DNA of 29,836 bases from Plakobranchus ocellatus. Taxonomy: Eukaryota; Mollusca; Gastropoda; Plakobranchidae. The notes beneath the pieces were generated by a model. The model was not told where the DNA came from, ran no database searches, and saw nothing but the letters and a program-made list of their open reading frames with translations. The translations under genes were made by a program, and so were the position numbers. Positions 20,255-29,836 of the stretch are shown here, piece by piece. The stretch lies in the NCBI GenBank assembly GCA_019648995.1, contig BLXT01008368.1, forward strand, positions 17,365-47,200. Reading direction: 5' to 3'. Within the stretch, counting starts at the first letter, position 1; every line of letters begins with the position of its first letter.

Positions 20255-23200
20255 GCGTCCATCTTCTCTTTGAAAAGAGTGATTTAATTAAGAAGGCTAC
20301 CACACAGTTCACAAAATTAATTGGGAATAAGCAATTAACAAGTTTTTTTGGTCATCTCTGCCCAGGACCTGACTCTTAATATTGATCCACATCTTTCAAA
20401 CTATTCATTGTCCTTTACTTGGCCCAGACCTGGATCACTTTCCACTGGTATTCTAGATGAGTAATTTCTTTGCAATTCTATTACATGTATTCATAATTCA
20501 CAATTATTTCTCAGATTTAAAGACCATCAATCTATAGCCACAACCTCCCTTCCAAATTTTCAAGGCTGTTTGAGCTCTGACTTGTTTTCCTGTTTTTCTG
20601 TTGTTTAAATTACTCTCTCTAACTATCTGATTATCAGCAGCACTTGGAGCCTTCTCTTGTAGTGAGCTATTATGAACAGTTCTATTTAACCAAGAAATTC
20701 TGACAGCATGTTTTATAAACAATTCATAAAACACAATGTGGCAGTCTCTTGATTATATAAGAATGTGTGGTCAATATTCAGTGCCAAGAATTTAAACCCA
20801 ACTATATATGTATGTCTATTCCTACCCTTACTTACAAAGAATTGTCTTGATAAATATTAGTAAATGATTATTGCATACTGCTAGAGTAAAGTAAGCACTG
20901 CTGTGTTTTTGTCAGTTTTTTTTACTGATTCAATGTTTTATTATACAATACTTAACTGTTGCTTGTCTCTCTTACACAATTTTACAGAAGAGCTAGTCAC
21001 TTAGTAACTACTTAATAAGGAGGACAACTTAAAGAAGTAATATTAATGTCTTTTCAATGCTTAACGGTGAAAAATTATGTGATTTCTACTGGTATCACTT
21101 TGTTGCACATATTTTTCACATCTAAAAGTCTTAGATTAAAAGCAGTATTTGTACTAGCTTGATGCACTCTTTAGTAAAGATCAAGCTTTTTTTTTTTTTT
21201 GAGCATAACTCTGTAGGAATGTTTACACTAAATCTTCACCCACCCTGTGCTGAAGAAGGCTGAAAAGCATATTATCACCCTGATGTAGACCTGTTGAGGA
21301 CTTTGTGCTAAAAAAGCAAACCATATTCCACGCCAACATTGTGATAAGAATGTTAATCTTTGCATTGACTACTTACAAAATTTGTGTCCTCCTCTTCTGC
21401 AAAATGAGCCAAGTTTGTGAGCCATAGGATCAATCCAATCAAAATCGTTTGGTGATGAAGTAAAAATACAATGATTTATTTACAGATGGTCTAAAAGTTC
21501 TGCACGTAGAGAATTGAGTCATTTTTACCCTTTTAATGCAGGGTTGTCACATTATGTGAGTCATGTAGCCCTGCTGCTCCAGTCATTTTGTGACATGGCT
21601 ACAAGAAATGATTGTTTGCATTCTTGTAAAGTGTCTTATTATTCAGGGGTGTGTTGTGAAATTTTGTAAAAGCCAAAAAAGGGAAAAAAAAGTGTAAGAG
21701 GAAATAAAGACATTGTTACTTTTACCATTTGCCTAGATAATTCTATCACCAACCCAAAGTTATTTGAACAGATTAGAGCAAAACAGAATATATGTACAAA
21801 TGTTTCATCCTTTAGGCTTTATCAAAAGAAAAATAACAGTCACACAGACAATACCAAGTAGCAAATATACTTTTTTTTTCACCCCCTAGATATTTCTAAC
21901 ACATTGTAAACTTTCCTTGATTCAATGGAGTCCTGTTGCATATTCCTAGGTGGTGAGTCTTAGTGGAATCATCTGTATCCTAACCTACAAAATTCAAGGG
22001 AAATCATCATAATAAATGTTTGCGAAAGTTAAGGGTCAAATTTTTCAAAATCTGCCACAAAATCTCATTGATCTTAATTTCTATGAAGTAATTTTTTTTT
22101 TTTAAAGGCATACTATTGCAGTTAACTATGGAACAACTAGGGCTTCAACTCTTGTGTGTATAACTTAAGAAAATGAGAGCAGGTATAACAGATTGAAATT
22201 GTATGAAGCAATCTATTGTTAATGAACCAAGAAAGCTCAAATCAAAAAATTTGATGTCCTATTATTTTATTTGAATTTTAAAACTCGTGACTTTGTTTCC
22301 CTTTTTTCTCTGAACTGACCTTTCAGCTTTCAACAACCCTGTATAAACACACGCACACTATTGTGTTGGCTTTTTTTTTTTTTGTTTTCTTGGTTCCTTT
22401 CCTTTATTGTCCACTGTAAAATATTCCAAACTGATGTCAGTTGCAGAAAATCACATAGCTGCCTGTCAAGTGAGTCTGCAGATACAAATATTAGTGAGCA
22501 TGAATGGCATTTAAAGTGAAAGTGAGGATTTTTTTTGGAATAGAGGTAATTTTCGGAGCATATCTTTTCAAATGTGACGACTTTTAAGTATATATATTTT
22601 TTTTTTCTTATTCTTTTAATTTTTTTATATTTTATGTTTTCTTATCTTTCAGTTTCGTGTAATACTATACTGCGAAATCGCTTGTTCATTCCTCTGTAGG
22701 TGTTATAATGGAATCTTCAGAAAATGTACTCAGTGTGACCTTTTCTCTTTCTTAGTCATTTGAAAAACAAAAGAAGTAACCTTTTATGAATTTTCAGCTC
22801 ATGAAATTCTTGGAATTTGCAAGTGTGATCTTATTCTATTGGAGCTTATGTGGACAAAATATTTTTCCTCCTTATAATACTGAATAATTTTTTTCAAATT
22901 ATATTTTTCATGAAAAATCTCTCTGTTGCTGTTGTTGATTTTTGTTGTTGTTAACATTTTTGGCTACTTCATAATGAAGCGAAACAAATGCATTTAGTAA
23001 TTGGTGTGATATTATTTTTTTGAACACAATTGTAAATTAAGTTTTGTACAGCAAAAGAAGTAAATTCTTGAATTTTTGTATTATTCTCATGTTAAAAGAT
23101 GCATTTTTTGTCTGTATCATATCGAGGAATTGTACATTTGTTTGGCTCTGTTTTGCCCCTTTGGCTTTAAAAAATTCTTAACTTTGACTGTATGATTTTA

Positions 23201-24270
23201 TAATAACCTGACACTGCTATATTAGAAAATGATTTAAGAGCCCTTTGCATCTTAATGTGATCATTATTTTATGAACATTAAAGGAAATATTTTCAGTGTC
23301 AACACAATACTTAGATAAATCTTTTGGTTACACTTTAATTGAAAAATGTACAGAAATGTAGAAATTTGGCTTTAGTTCTTTTACAGTCATAATTATTATA
23401 CGGTTTTACAAGTTATTTAACAAAAAGCATTGTTGGAACGCAGAAGAGTTAAAATTCAATAAAACTTTGTATTTGATAAAACTTTATTGATTGATAAGCA
23501 TAATTATTGTAAAATTTGGTTTTCTTGTAAATTGTGATATGAAGACATAATAATGCCTTCAGGCAAATGAACGCAATTTGAAGCTTTAATTTTTTCTTTC
23601 TTTCTTTCTTTTTTTTAAAACTCTAATTATTGTTGTGATTTTACATAAAACTGATAATTATGATTATTGTCATTTACTCCTTGTAAAACTTGAACTATCA
23701 GATGATACTGTTTAAAAGAGTCTGCCTTTATTGTTTCAAGAACGTACATGATTACATTGTCACCAATGCAGATATTGTCTACCTCGGAAATGACTTGAAT
23801 CCCTCTATTACCTTTAGAATTATTTAATTTTCTGCTTAGCTTTGTGCAGCATTCATATTTTTACTCTTGCAATGAATATCGGAGCTAGTAGATTCAAATT
23901 GCTGGATTTATGATGTTAATGATGTTTTTTTTAAGCATGTTCAAAATTGATGAAAGGTTCATCAATCCATTTTTTAGAATATGAGACAAAAGATTAAATA
24001 CATCATTTTAAAAGATTCTTATAACAAAAGGGTTTTACCTTAACTCTTAAACTGTTTAATTTTTTCTCTCACACAAAGCAATCAGGTAGGATGCTTAGCT
24101 CCAAACGTAAAGGAAGTAGTTCCGGGGCAAATAAGTTAGTTTCAGAATAATTTGGTCAGTCTAAAATTCAAAACAAATTAACCGAAACAGAACAAACCCA
24201 TTGGACGCTGTACATGAATCTTTCACAAACTATCCGACGCTCCCATCGTCCAGCACCGGTTTACGAGTTA
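20255..24270. other. AT-rich sequence, no gene seen
   Basis: T-runs, a GTT-rich patch near 22924-22952, a CTTT run near 23595-23612, and short ORFs only. No exon, RNA gene or transposon end can be supported. Confidence 0.5.
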
Positions 24271-24318
24271 ATGGCTGTAAGTATTAATTAGAAAGCCATG
24301 CATTTTTGTGGTTTCTAG

Positions 24319-24378
24319 GACCTTGCAGAATTGCAAAACTTGGAAGCATTTCGTATTTTGACACAATTGTGCACAGCT
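24319..24378 (+). other. Possible small coding exon of an unknown gene
   Basis: The acceptor GTGGTTTCTAG is followed by 20 open codons (DLAELQNLEAFRILTQLCTA) and a usable donor GTAATT, phase 0 at both ends. Just upstream, a CpG-richer stretch (24190-24270) ends in ATGGCT with donor GTAAGT at 24277, which would join in frame. The implied intron would be only 42 nt, shorter than is usual in animals, and no following exon is convincing. I do not recognise the peptide. Confidence 0.15.
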
Positions 24379-26600
24379 GTAATTTTTTTAATCAACTTAG
24401 CTGTTTTTTCCTTTTTTTTTTTTTAAGTTGTGGTTGCTGTAGTTAGATAATAAAGTCATGATGGCTGTAAGCTTAGAATTTCTAGAACAATATTGAAGTG
24501 ATTCCAGCCTATGTTTAAAGACTTTAGGCATTGAGGCTTTTTGATTAGAGGTCAACATATGTGGCTTTAAGTGTGGTGGTGCAGTTTTAGTTTTCTTCTT
24601 TACAATTTGCTGCATAAGAAAAGTTTGACAGAGCAAAGTGGACCTACCGATAGTGTTCTTGGGTATATCAGTGGTTTGCAAATGTTATTTTTATACCATA
24701 AAGAGAATTGAACAAACAAAGAATGTAAGCTAAAATATCTGGCCTCCAGATTCAGGAGGAAAGTTTGATTTTGTGTGTCTATAGCAGGCTTTTACAAAAA
24801 AATTATATTTTTTCTTCTTCATTTTTGCTTGCTGTGGGTCTATGTGGTATTTTCCTGTAAACACAAATCTTTGCGTTCGCTGTAAAAGCAGCATTTTTAC
24901 CATTGAGGAATATAGGCAATTTTACTTATGTGATCTTTACGTCTTCTCACCATATATGCCTTGATGTTAAAATGCTAACTCTTTGTATTTTATAGATATG
25001 TATACCCTTGCACCTTTTGGCTTTTCTTCCTATATTATACACATAGATGAGTAAAATTATATCACCAGCATTCCAAATCAAAATTTGACACAAATGAAAT
25101 GCTCATGTTTATTTTCATTTGTTTGATTTATTGTTTTACATTTTGTAATTCTATAATTTCAATTTTTAAAATTACAATGTACAAAATTTATGTTGAACAA
25201 AAACTGTTTGCATGGAAAGCACACCCTTACAGCAAAAGCTCTATTGCTACTTAAAACTGAAGACAATATTGATGTGTAACATTGCAATTTTGTTTATTGA
25301 ACTTGGCTACGTATTTCTTTGCATAGACTTCCATTTTATTTTCCTAACTAAAATATTTATGATGGTAGCATATACCGCCAGTTACTAGTTCTTTTCTGCC
25401 TGTGCTGGTGGAGTTGTGACCTTATCCAAAACTGTACCTGGACTTTCAAGCCTATCTTTAATAGCCGTCTTTTTTCCTTTGGGTTATTTAAGTTTATTGG
25501 CTTATATAATATACCACTGAAACTAGGAGCAAATTAGGGAAGTACTGAAAGGGATGAAAAATACTGAAATCTTGTCTTTAATCAAGTTCGCTTTATTTGG
25601 TCTGTATCTGTGTGAAGCACTGATCATTGATTTACAAATAGGGGTGTTTATTGATGGAATAATAACTTTTAAAAGACTATTTTATCATCAAATTATAACT
25701 GATTTTGAAATGATCTGTGCTGTGTGTTTCTTCCTTACCAGCTATATATTTTGATTGAAGAGTCAGAAATTAAGTTCGTCGGTTAAATTAGTCATTGCTA
25801 TTGAAATGAGCGCTCAAAATGACTTAAGGTGGCAGTTCTGCTTATGGTAGGGTTTGAGAACCACTGTGATAAAGGATAATATCTGAGCTTGAGAATCACT
25901 GTGATAGAGGATAATATCAGAGCAGCATCAGCTTGATCAACAAAATGTACATGTGGTTGTGTTGACTTGTTGACAAAATTGAAATACTACTCCATTTTTT
26001 TCCTGTCACTTTTCTTTCTGTAACTTTCGATTTTTGAAAAAAATATAAATCTTAATTTTCAAAGTTATTTCTTTTGGGACTGTGGTTTTGATTCTGAACT
26101 TTTTATTGTGTTTTACTAATCTTTTTTTCATTTTTGGTGACATAAAAAAAAAAAATGTTTTGTTTCTCTTTGCATGTAATTGTATTACAAAATTATACTA
26201 TAGATGTTTCTTTCAGGGAATCGGTGTCATGTTGTATAAGGTACTCAATAAAAACAAAATAAAGGATGGATATTTCTCTACAACTTATATTTTTTTCTTT
26301 GTAATGTAACCATTGTTTGTTTTGTCTCTCGAAAACTAAACAAAGATCACAACATATATCATTATTATTGTCTCTGTCTTTATTTTTATTATTTGGAAAA
26401 AATATTTTAACTTTAAATATATTTTTTAAAATTTGTATGTTTTTATTTATGTTTCAAATTTAAGTATATCTTGCATTCATTAGAATTTGAAAGGAAATTT
26501 TTATCAACTTATCAGATATACAGTCCTGGCTTTTATTCATCTTTAGCCCTTTAGACACTGCTCCTTCCAGCCCTTCCCCCTTCCCCTTACACCATCCAAA
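24379..26600. other. AT-rich sequence, no supported gene
   Basis: Short ORFs (24397-24681 minus, 25554-25754 plus, 26082-26309 plus) show no recognisable domains. A 35-bp tandem duplication lies at 25854-25923. The last 100 bases become C-rich (CCCTTCCCCCTTCCCCTTACACC) next to the foldback element. Confidence 0.5.
25854..25923. repeat. 35-bp tandem duplication
   Basis: TTGAGAACCACTGTGATAAA... at 25854-25888 is followed immediately by a second copy at 25889-25923, with three substitutions in 35 positions. Confidence 0.85.
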
Positions 26601-27301
26601 GAGGACGTTCAAATATAATCTTACAGCTTGGAGGGGAAGGGGTGGGGGGGAGGTGTTGAAATAATGTAATGTTACACTTTTGTGACGGGAAAAAATAAAA
26701 AGGGAAAAAAAAATGCCAGCATAAAAATAACACAAAAGGGGAGAGATAACTATTCTTTACATAAAATCAATAAATGGATCACTCCAACAATATTATTTCC
26801 TCTAAACTTATATTACAATGTTGCTTTTCCAATTTTTGCCAGGTTGAATGATTTACTTAATTACCCTGTACAAATGTAGAATTGTATATGTACATATGTG
26901 TATATGAATGTTTTTCATGAATCTGTAGGTAAAGTGCATAGAGCAGTGATTATACTACGGAGTTTTGCAATATAAATGTCAAATTATTATTATTATTGTT
27001 GTTGTTGATGATGATGTTGTTCTTGTTCTTGTTTTTGTTGGTTTTTTGTTGTTTTTGTTATTGTTATGAGTGATCCACAAAAGGACTTTGACCTTTACAC
27101 CGATAGAAGAAATAAGTACAACTACAGTAATTCATTTACTGCTCTCTTTGAATCCACATGATAATCGATTGTTGAACACTCATCTTGTCGCAAAGTAGTA
27201 AGCCTAAAATATGTTTAAGACTGCGACAATAAGTCATTGTTTTGGAAATTTATTCAAATTCTTTCGTCATCCGGATATTTACCAATTTGCATTCTCAATG
27301 A

Positions 27302-27768
27302 CAAACATAAAGATATCAATAGCAGTGAGAAAAAGACTCCTAGAGACATTTATAGAAACGGTGCTACTCTATGGTTGTGAGACATGGACAATTGACGAGC
27401 GAATGAAAAGTTCCTTGGAGGCAACAGAGATGTGGTTTTTAAGAAGAATGATGAAAATACCATGGACAGCGAAGAAAACAAATGAAGAAGTCCTAACAGA
27501 AGCACAAACCACAAGACAATTAATGAACAAAATACGTAAAAGACAGGCAAAATTTGTTGGTCATGTCATAAGAAGAAACCAACTAGAACATTTGGTGACA
27601 ACAGGAAAATTTGATGGAAAAAGAGGCAGAGGAAGACCAAGAGAAAAGATGTTGGACAGCCTGGCGGACTGGATGAATATTGAGAAACCATCTGAGATGA
27701 TCAGAAAGATGAGCTGTAGAGATGGTTGGAGGTCCATGATCGCCCACGCCAGCCGGCATGGCACCTGA
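27302..27768 (+). pseudogene. C-terminal end of LINE reverse transcriptase (ORF2 remnant)
   Basis: The open frame, about 155 codons to TGA at 27766-27768, carries blocks typical of the C-terminal region of invertebrate endonuclease/reverse-transcriptase LINE proteins: LLYGCETWTI, MWFLRRMMKIPWTAKKTNEE, RKRQAKFVGHVIRRNQLEH and GKRGRGRPREKMLDSLADW. The catalytic palm (YADD) and the endonuclease are missing, so it cannot act on its own. The frame is uninterrupted, which suggests a fairly recent insertion. An in-frame upstream ATG at 27211 belongs to the palindrome arm and is not a real start. Confidence 0.85.
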
Positions 27769-27773
27769 AGAAG
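27302..27773 (+). mobile_element. 5'-truncated LINE fragment with AATGA duplication
   Basis: AATGA at 27297-27301 and at 27774-27778 flank a 472-bp insert that is absent from the opposite palindrome arm. There the intact site reads CTCAATGATTACTGAG in the matching orientation. The insert encodes the very end of a non-LTR retrotransposon reverse transcriptase and stops just before the target-site copy, ending in CTGAAGAAG. The severe 5' truncation is typical of target-primed reverse transcription. Confidence 0.85.
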
Positions 27774-27879
27774 AATGATTACTGAGAGCTCCAGGCCCGT
27801 AGGATCAAATAAAATCTATTTTCCGTTACCGATTATTGACAGTTTAAAAAAGCAACTAGTATGTGCCAAGATGTCCGCT

Positions 27880-27925
27880 AGTCCTTGTGAGAGTCTTACT
27901 AAAGAGTCCGTGGTTCAAATCCTAA
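27880..27925 (+). other. tRNA-like stretch with Pol III B-box in left arm
   Basis: GAGAGTCTTACTAAAGAGTCCGTGGTTCAAATCC resembles the anticodon-to-TPsiC part of a tRNA, and GGTTCAAATCC (27912-27922) fits the B-box consensus GGTTCRANYCC. The right arm keeps it in inverted form (GGTTCAAATGC, 28900-28910). No convincing A-box or acceptor stem is present, so this is at most a decayed tRNA-derived (SINE-like) segment. Confidence 0.25.
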
Positions 27926-28340
27926 AGAAAGCCAGTTGCACGGTATTTTCTTTCATTACCACTGACGCAGGAATACGCATTTCGAAGAAAAATAAATAAT
28001 AGCGATTTTGTAGCAACAGTATATATTCTATACTCCTTCAAACTTTCAATTTCTCTCGGCTGCTTTCTAATCTGCAACTCAAGAAGAATGCACACTTAGT
28101 ATATGTACGATAAAGCTTTTTAAAGGAGGTAAGTTGGCGTGAGCGCAGGCCTAGTCCAATAGGCGAGAACAACGACCATGCGTGCATGTGTAATTTTATT
28201 ATGTCATAGTCATTAAACATTTTGAAAAAGACAATTCTAAACTAAAGTTAATACTAAACGCATCATCGCCGATTCTTCTTCTTCTTCTTATTGTTGTTGT
28301 TGTTGCTGTTGTTGTCATTATTGTTGTTATAATTCTTATT

Positions 28341-28475
28341 ATAAGGGGCTATTCAAATATAATCTTACACCTTTTTGGGGACTTTNNNNTTTGCCCCCCC
28401 CCCCCCCCCCTTTCTTACACCTTTCTTACATTTGCCGTACCCCCTTCCCGTAATATTACATTGTTGGCCCGTTTT
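28341..28475. other. Loop of the foldback element, with gap and C-run
   Basis: The loop contains another copy of the terminal module, TTCAAATATAATCTTAC (28352-28368), then four N (28386-28389), a long C-run (28394-28410), CTTTCTTACATTTGCCGTACCCCC, and TAATATTAC (28451-28459). The last part matches, in reverse complement, sequence outside the right end of the element (29757-29836). Confidence 0.7.
28386..28389. other. Assembly gap (4 N)
   Basis: Four N immediately before a long C homopolymer, at the turn of the palindrome. The exact loop sequence is uncertain. Confidence 0.98.
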
Positions 28476-29745
28476 AATAAGAATTATAACAACAATATAT
28501 CAATAACAACAACAAGAATCGTCGAAGTGGTGTTGACTTATGAAACATTAACTGTAGTTTAAAAGAATTGTCCTGTTCAAAATGTTTAATGATCATGACA
28601 TAAGGAAATTTTGCATGCACGCATGGTCGTTTTCCTGACCTGTTAGGCTAGGCCTCCGCTCATGAAAACTTACCTCCTATACAATGCTTTAGCATATATA
28701 TATATATAATTATATATATATGCTAAGTGTGCATTCTTCTAGAGTTGCAGATTACAAAGTAGTCGAGAGATGTTGAAAGTTTGAAGGAGAATAGAATGCA
28801 TACTATTGCTACAAAACCGCTATTATTTATTTTCCCTTAAAATGAGTATTTTTGCGTCAGTGGTTGTTAAAGGAAATACCCTGCAACTCGCTTTCTTTAG
28901 CATTTGAACCACGGACTCTTTATTTATTAAGACTCTCACAAGGACTAGCGGACATCCTGGCACATATTGGTTGCTTTTTCAAACAACTGTCAATAATCGG
29001 TAAGCTGAGAATAGATTTTATTGGATCCTAAGGGCCTGGATCTCTCAGTAATCATTGAGTATGCAAATTGGTAAATATCCGGATGACAAAAGAATTTGAA
29101 TAAATTTCCAAATCAACGACTTATTGTCGCAATCTTAAACATATGAACATTCAACAATCGATTATCTTGTGTATTAAAAGATAGCAATGTATGAATTACT
29201 GTAGTTGAACTTATTTTTTTTTTTCGGTGTAACGATCAAAGTGCTTTTGTGGATCTCTCATGACAACAACAACAGCAATAACAACAACAACAACAGCAAC
29301 AACAACAACAACAATAATAATAATGATAATGAAAATTTGATATTTGTAGCCTATAGGGAAAATCCATAGTATAATCACTGCTCTATGCACTTTACGTACA
29401 TGTTCATGAAAAACATTCACATGCACAAATGCAGTTCTATATCTATACAGAGTAACTAAGTAAACCATTTAAACTGGAAAAAAATGGAAAAACAACATTC
29501 TTACTTAATTTTAGGAGATAAAATACTGTTGGACTTATTCATTTATTGATTTTATGTTAAGAGTAGTTACTCTCCCCTTTTGTGTTATTCTTATGTTGAA
29601 TTTTTTTTCCTTTTTATTTTTTCCACTCACAAAAGTGTAATATTACATTGGTTCAAGACCTCCCCCCCCCCCTTTTCTTACGCTGTTCTTACAGGAGAAG
29701 AGACCCTTTCCCCCCTCCAAGGTGTAAGATTATATTTGAACGTCC
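28476..29745 (-). repeat. Right arm of the foldback element
   Basis: The reverse-complement partner of the left arm, without the LINE insertion. It contains an AT palindrome (28691-28724) absent from the left arm and a CAA/TAA trinucleotide tract (29261-29325). It ends in the 22-bp terminal module at 29724-29745. A minus-strand ORF at 29211-29468 is low-complexity read-through of the CAA tract. Confidence 0.75.
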
Positions 29746-29836
29746 CCTAACAGGTCAAAAATGTAATATTATGGGGGGAGGGGGGTACGGGCAAATGTAA
29801 GAAAGGTTTAAGAAGGGGGCGGGGGGGGGGGGGGGG
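29746..29836. repeat. Flanking module related to the foldback loop, ending in a G-run
   Basis: AATGTAATATTATGGGG...GGGTACGGGCAAATGTAAGAAAGG is the reverse complement, with changes, of loop sequence 28396-28465. It suggests that a second related element begins here and continues beyond the window, which ends in G homopolymer. Confidence 0.6.

Larger units (their letters stand above)
26603..28340 (+). repeat. Left arm of the foldback element
   Basis: It begins with the 22-bp terminal module, followed by a G-rich tract (26631-26653), TAATGTTAC and CACTTTTGTGA. A GTT/TTA trinucleotide tract (26985-27065), the LINE insertion, a tRNA-like B-box and a CTT/GTT tract (28273-28330) come further in. 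It pairs with 28476-29745 on the opposite strand. Confidence 0.75.
26603..29745. mobile_element. Large foldback (long inverted repeat) element
   Basis: The outer ends GGACGTTCAAATATAATCTTAC (22 bp, 26603-26624) and its exact reverse complement (29724-29745) bound two long arms. The arms remain alignable inward to a perfect 20-bp match (28321-28340 against 28476-28495). Anchors along the arms include AAAAATAAAAAGG and ACACAAAAGGGGAGAG, the CATCCGGATATTTACCAATTTGCAT block, and GATGTCCGCTAGTCCTTGTG. The left arm is longer because a LINE fragment is inserted in it. The loop is about 135 bp with an assembly gap. I found no transposase inside. Foldback-type or MITE-like elements have this form, but I cannot name the family, and no target-site duplication is obvious. 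Confidence 0.75.

Noticed and set aside
27775..27999. 74-codon plus-strand ORF in the left palindrome arm
   Set aside because: The corresponding region of the right arm has a frame-breaking insertion and many changes, so no protein selection is evident. It is part of the repeat.
28451..28459. TAATATTAC read as evidence of an integrated single-stranded-DNA virus
   Set aside because: There is no Rep or capsid-like ORF and no GC stem around the nonamer, and GTAATATTAC is a short AT palindrome expected fairly often. I kept it only as a curiosity of the repeat family.
29211..29468. Minus-strand 85-codon ORF rich in Val/Ile
   Set aside because: It is produced by the CAA/TAA trinucleotide tract in the right arm.
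1..29836. CRISPR arrays, rRNA, intact tRNA genes, bacterial operons
   Set aside because: None is present. Repeats are microsatellites or transposon-derived, and gene structure is spliced eukaryotic.

Overview
This is an AT-rich eukaryotic (metazoan) genomic window with long introns, GT-AG splice sites, many microsatellites and transposable-element remains. I see nothing bacterial. AGATCTAGAT-type and TAGGCCTA-type words recur, a LINE tail of a kind common in invertebrates is present, and so is a decayed DNA transposon. Together these suggest a marine invertebrate, most likely a mollusc, but that is inference and not firm.

The one clear host gene is on the plus strand. It is a multi-exon phospholipid phosphatase (lipid phosphate phosphatase; PLPP/LPP, PAP2 superfamily). 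Six coding exons (7215-7309, 8624-8775, 10285-10571, 12113-12170, 12695-12871, 15947-16159) join in phase into a 323-residue product. All three PAP2 motifs are intact: KX6RP, PSGH and SRX5HX3D. The 58-nt and 177-nt exons match the lengths I remember for vertebrate PLPP genes. A second open 3' exon candidate at 13164-13358 may give an alternative C-terminus. No upstream exon could be identified with confidence, although a CpG-dense patch at about 2985-3165 is a possible promoter.

Upstream (1-7200): a 107-bp tandem repeat next to a G-run, a long ATC/ACC microsatellite, AGATCT-rich clusters, and a 2.36-kb DNA transposon (4690-7052). The transposon has 13-bp terminal inverted repeats, a TTTA target-site duplication and a broken, originally spliced, minus-strand transposase-like gene. 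It ends 172 bp before the phosphatase start codon.

Downstream (16160-26600): probable 3' UTR, then long AT-rich sequence without a convincing gene. It holds an inverted pair of a dispersed repeat, an assembly gap beside a T-run, a 35-bp tandem duplication and a few weak exon-like stretches.

Right end (26600-29836): a very large imperfect palindrome. Its arms are about 1.27 kb once an insertion is discounted, its loop is about 135 bp, and its outer ends are perfect 22-bp inverted repeats. A 472-bp 5'-truncated LINE reverse-transcriptase tail sits in the left arm only, flanked by an AATGA duplication, and the right arm preserves the empty site. Copies of the terminal module also lie in the loop, and related sequence continues past the right end. 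This foldback structure is the most unusual part of the window.
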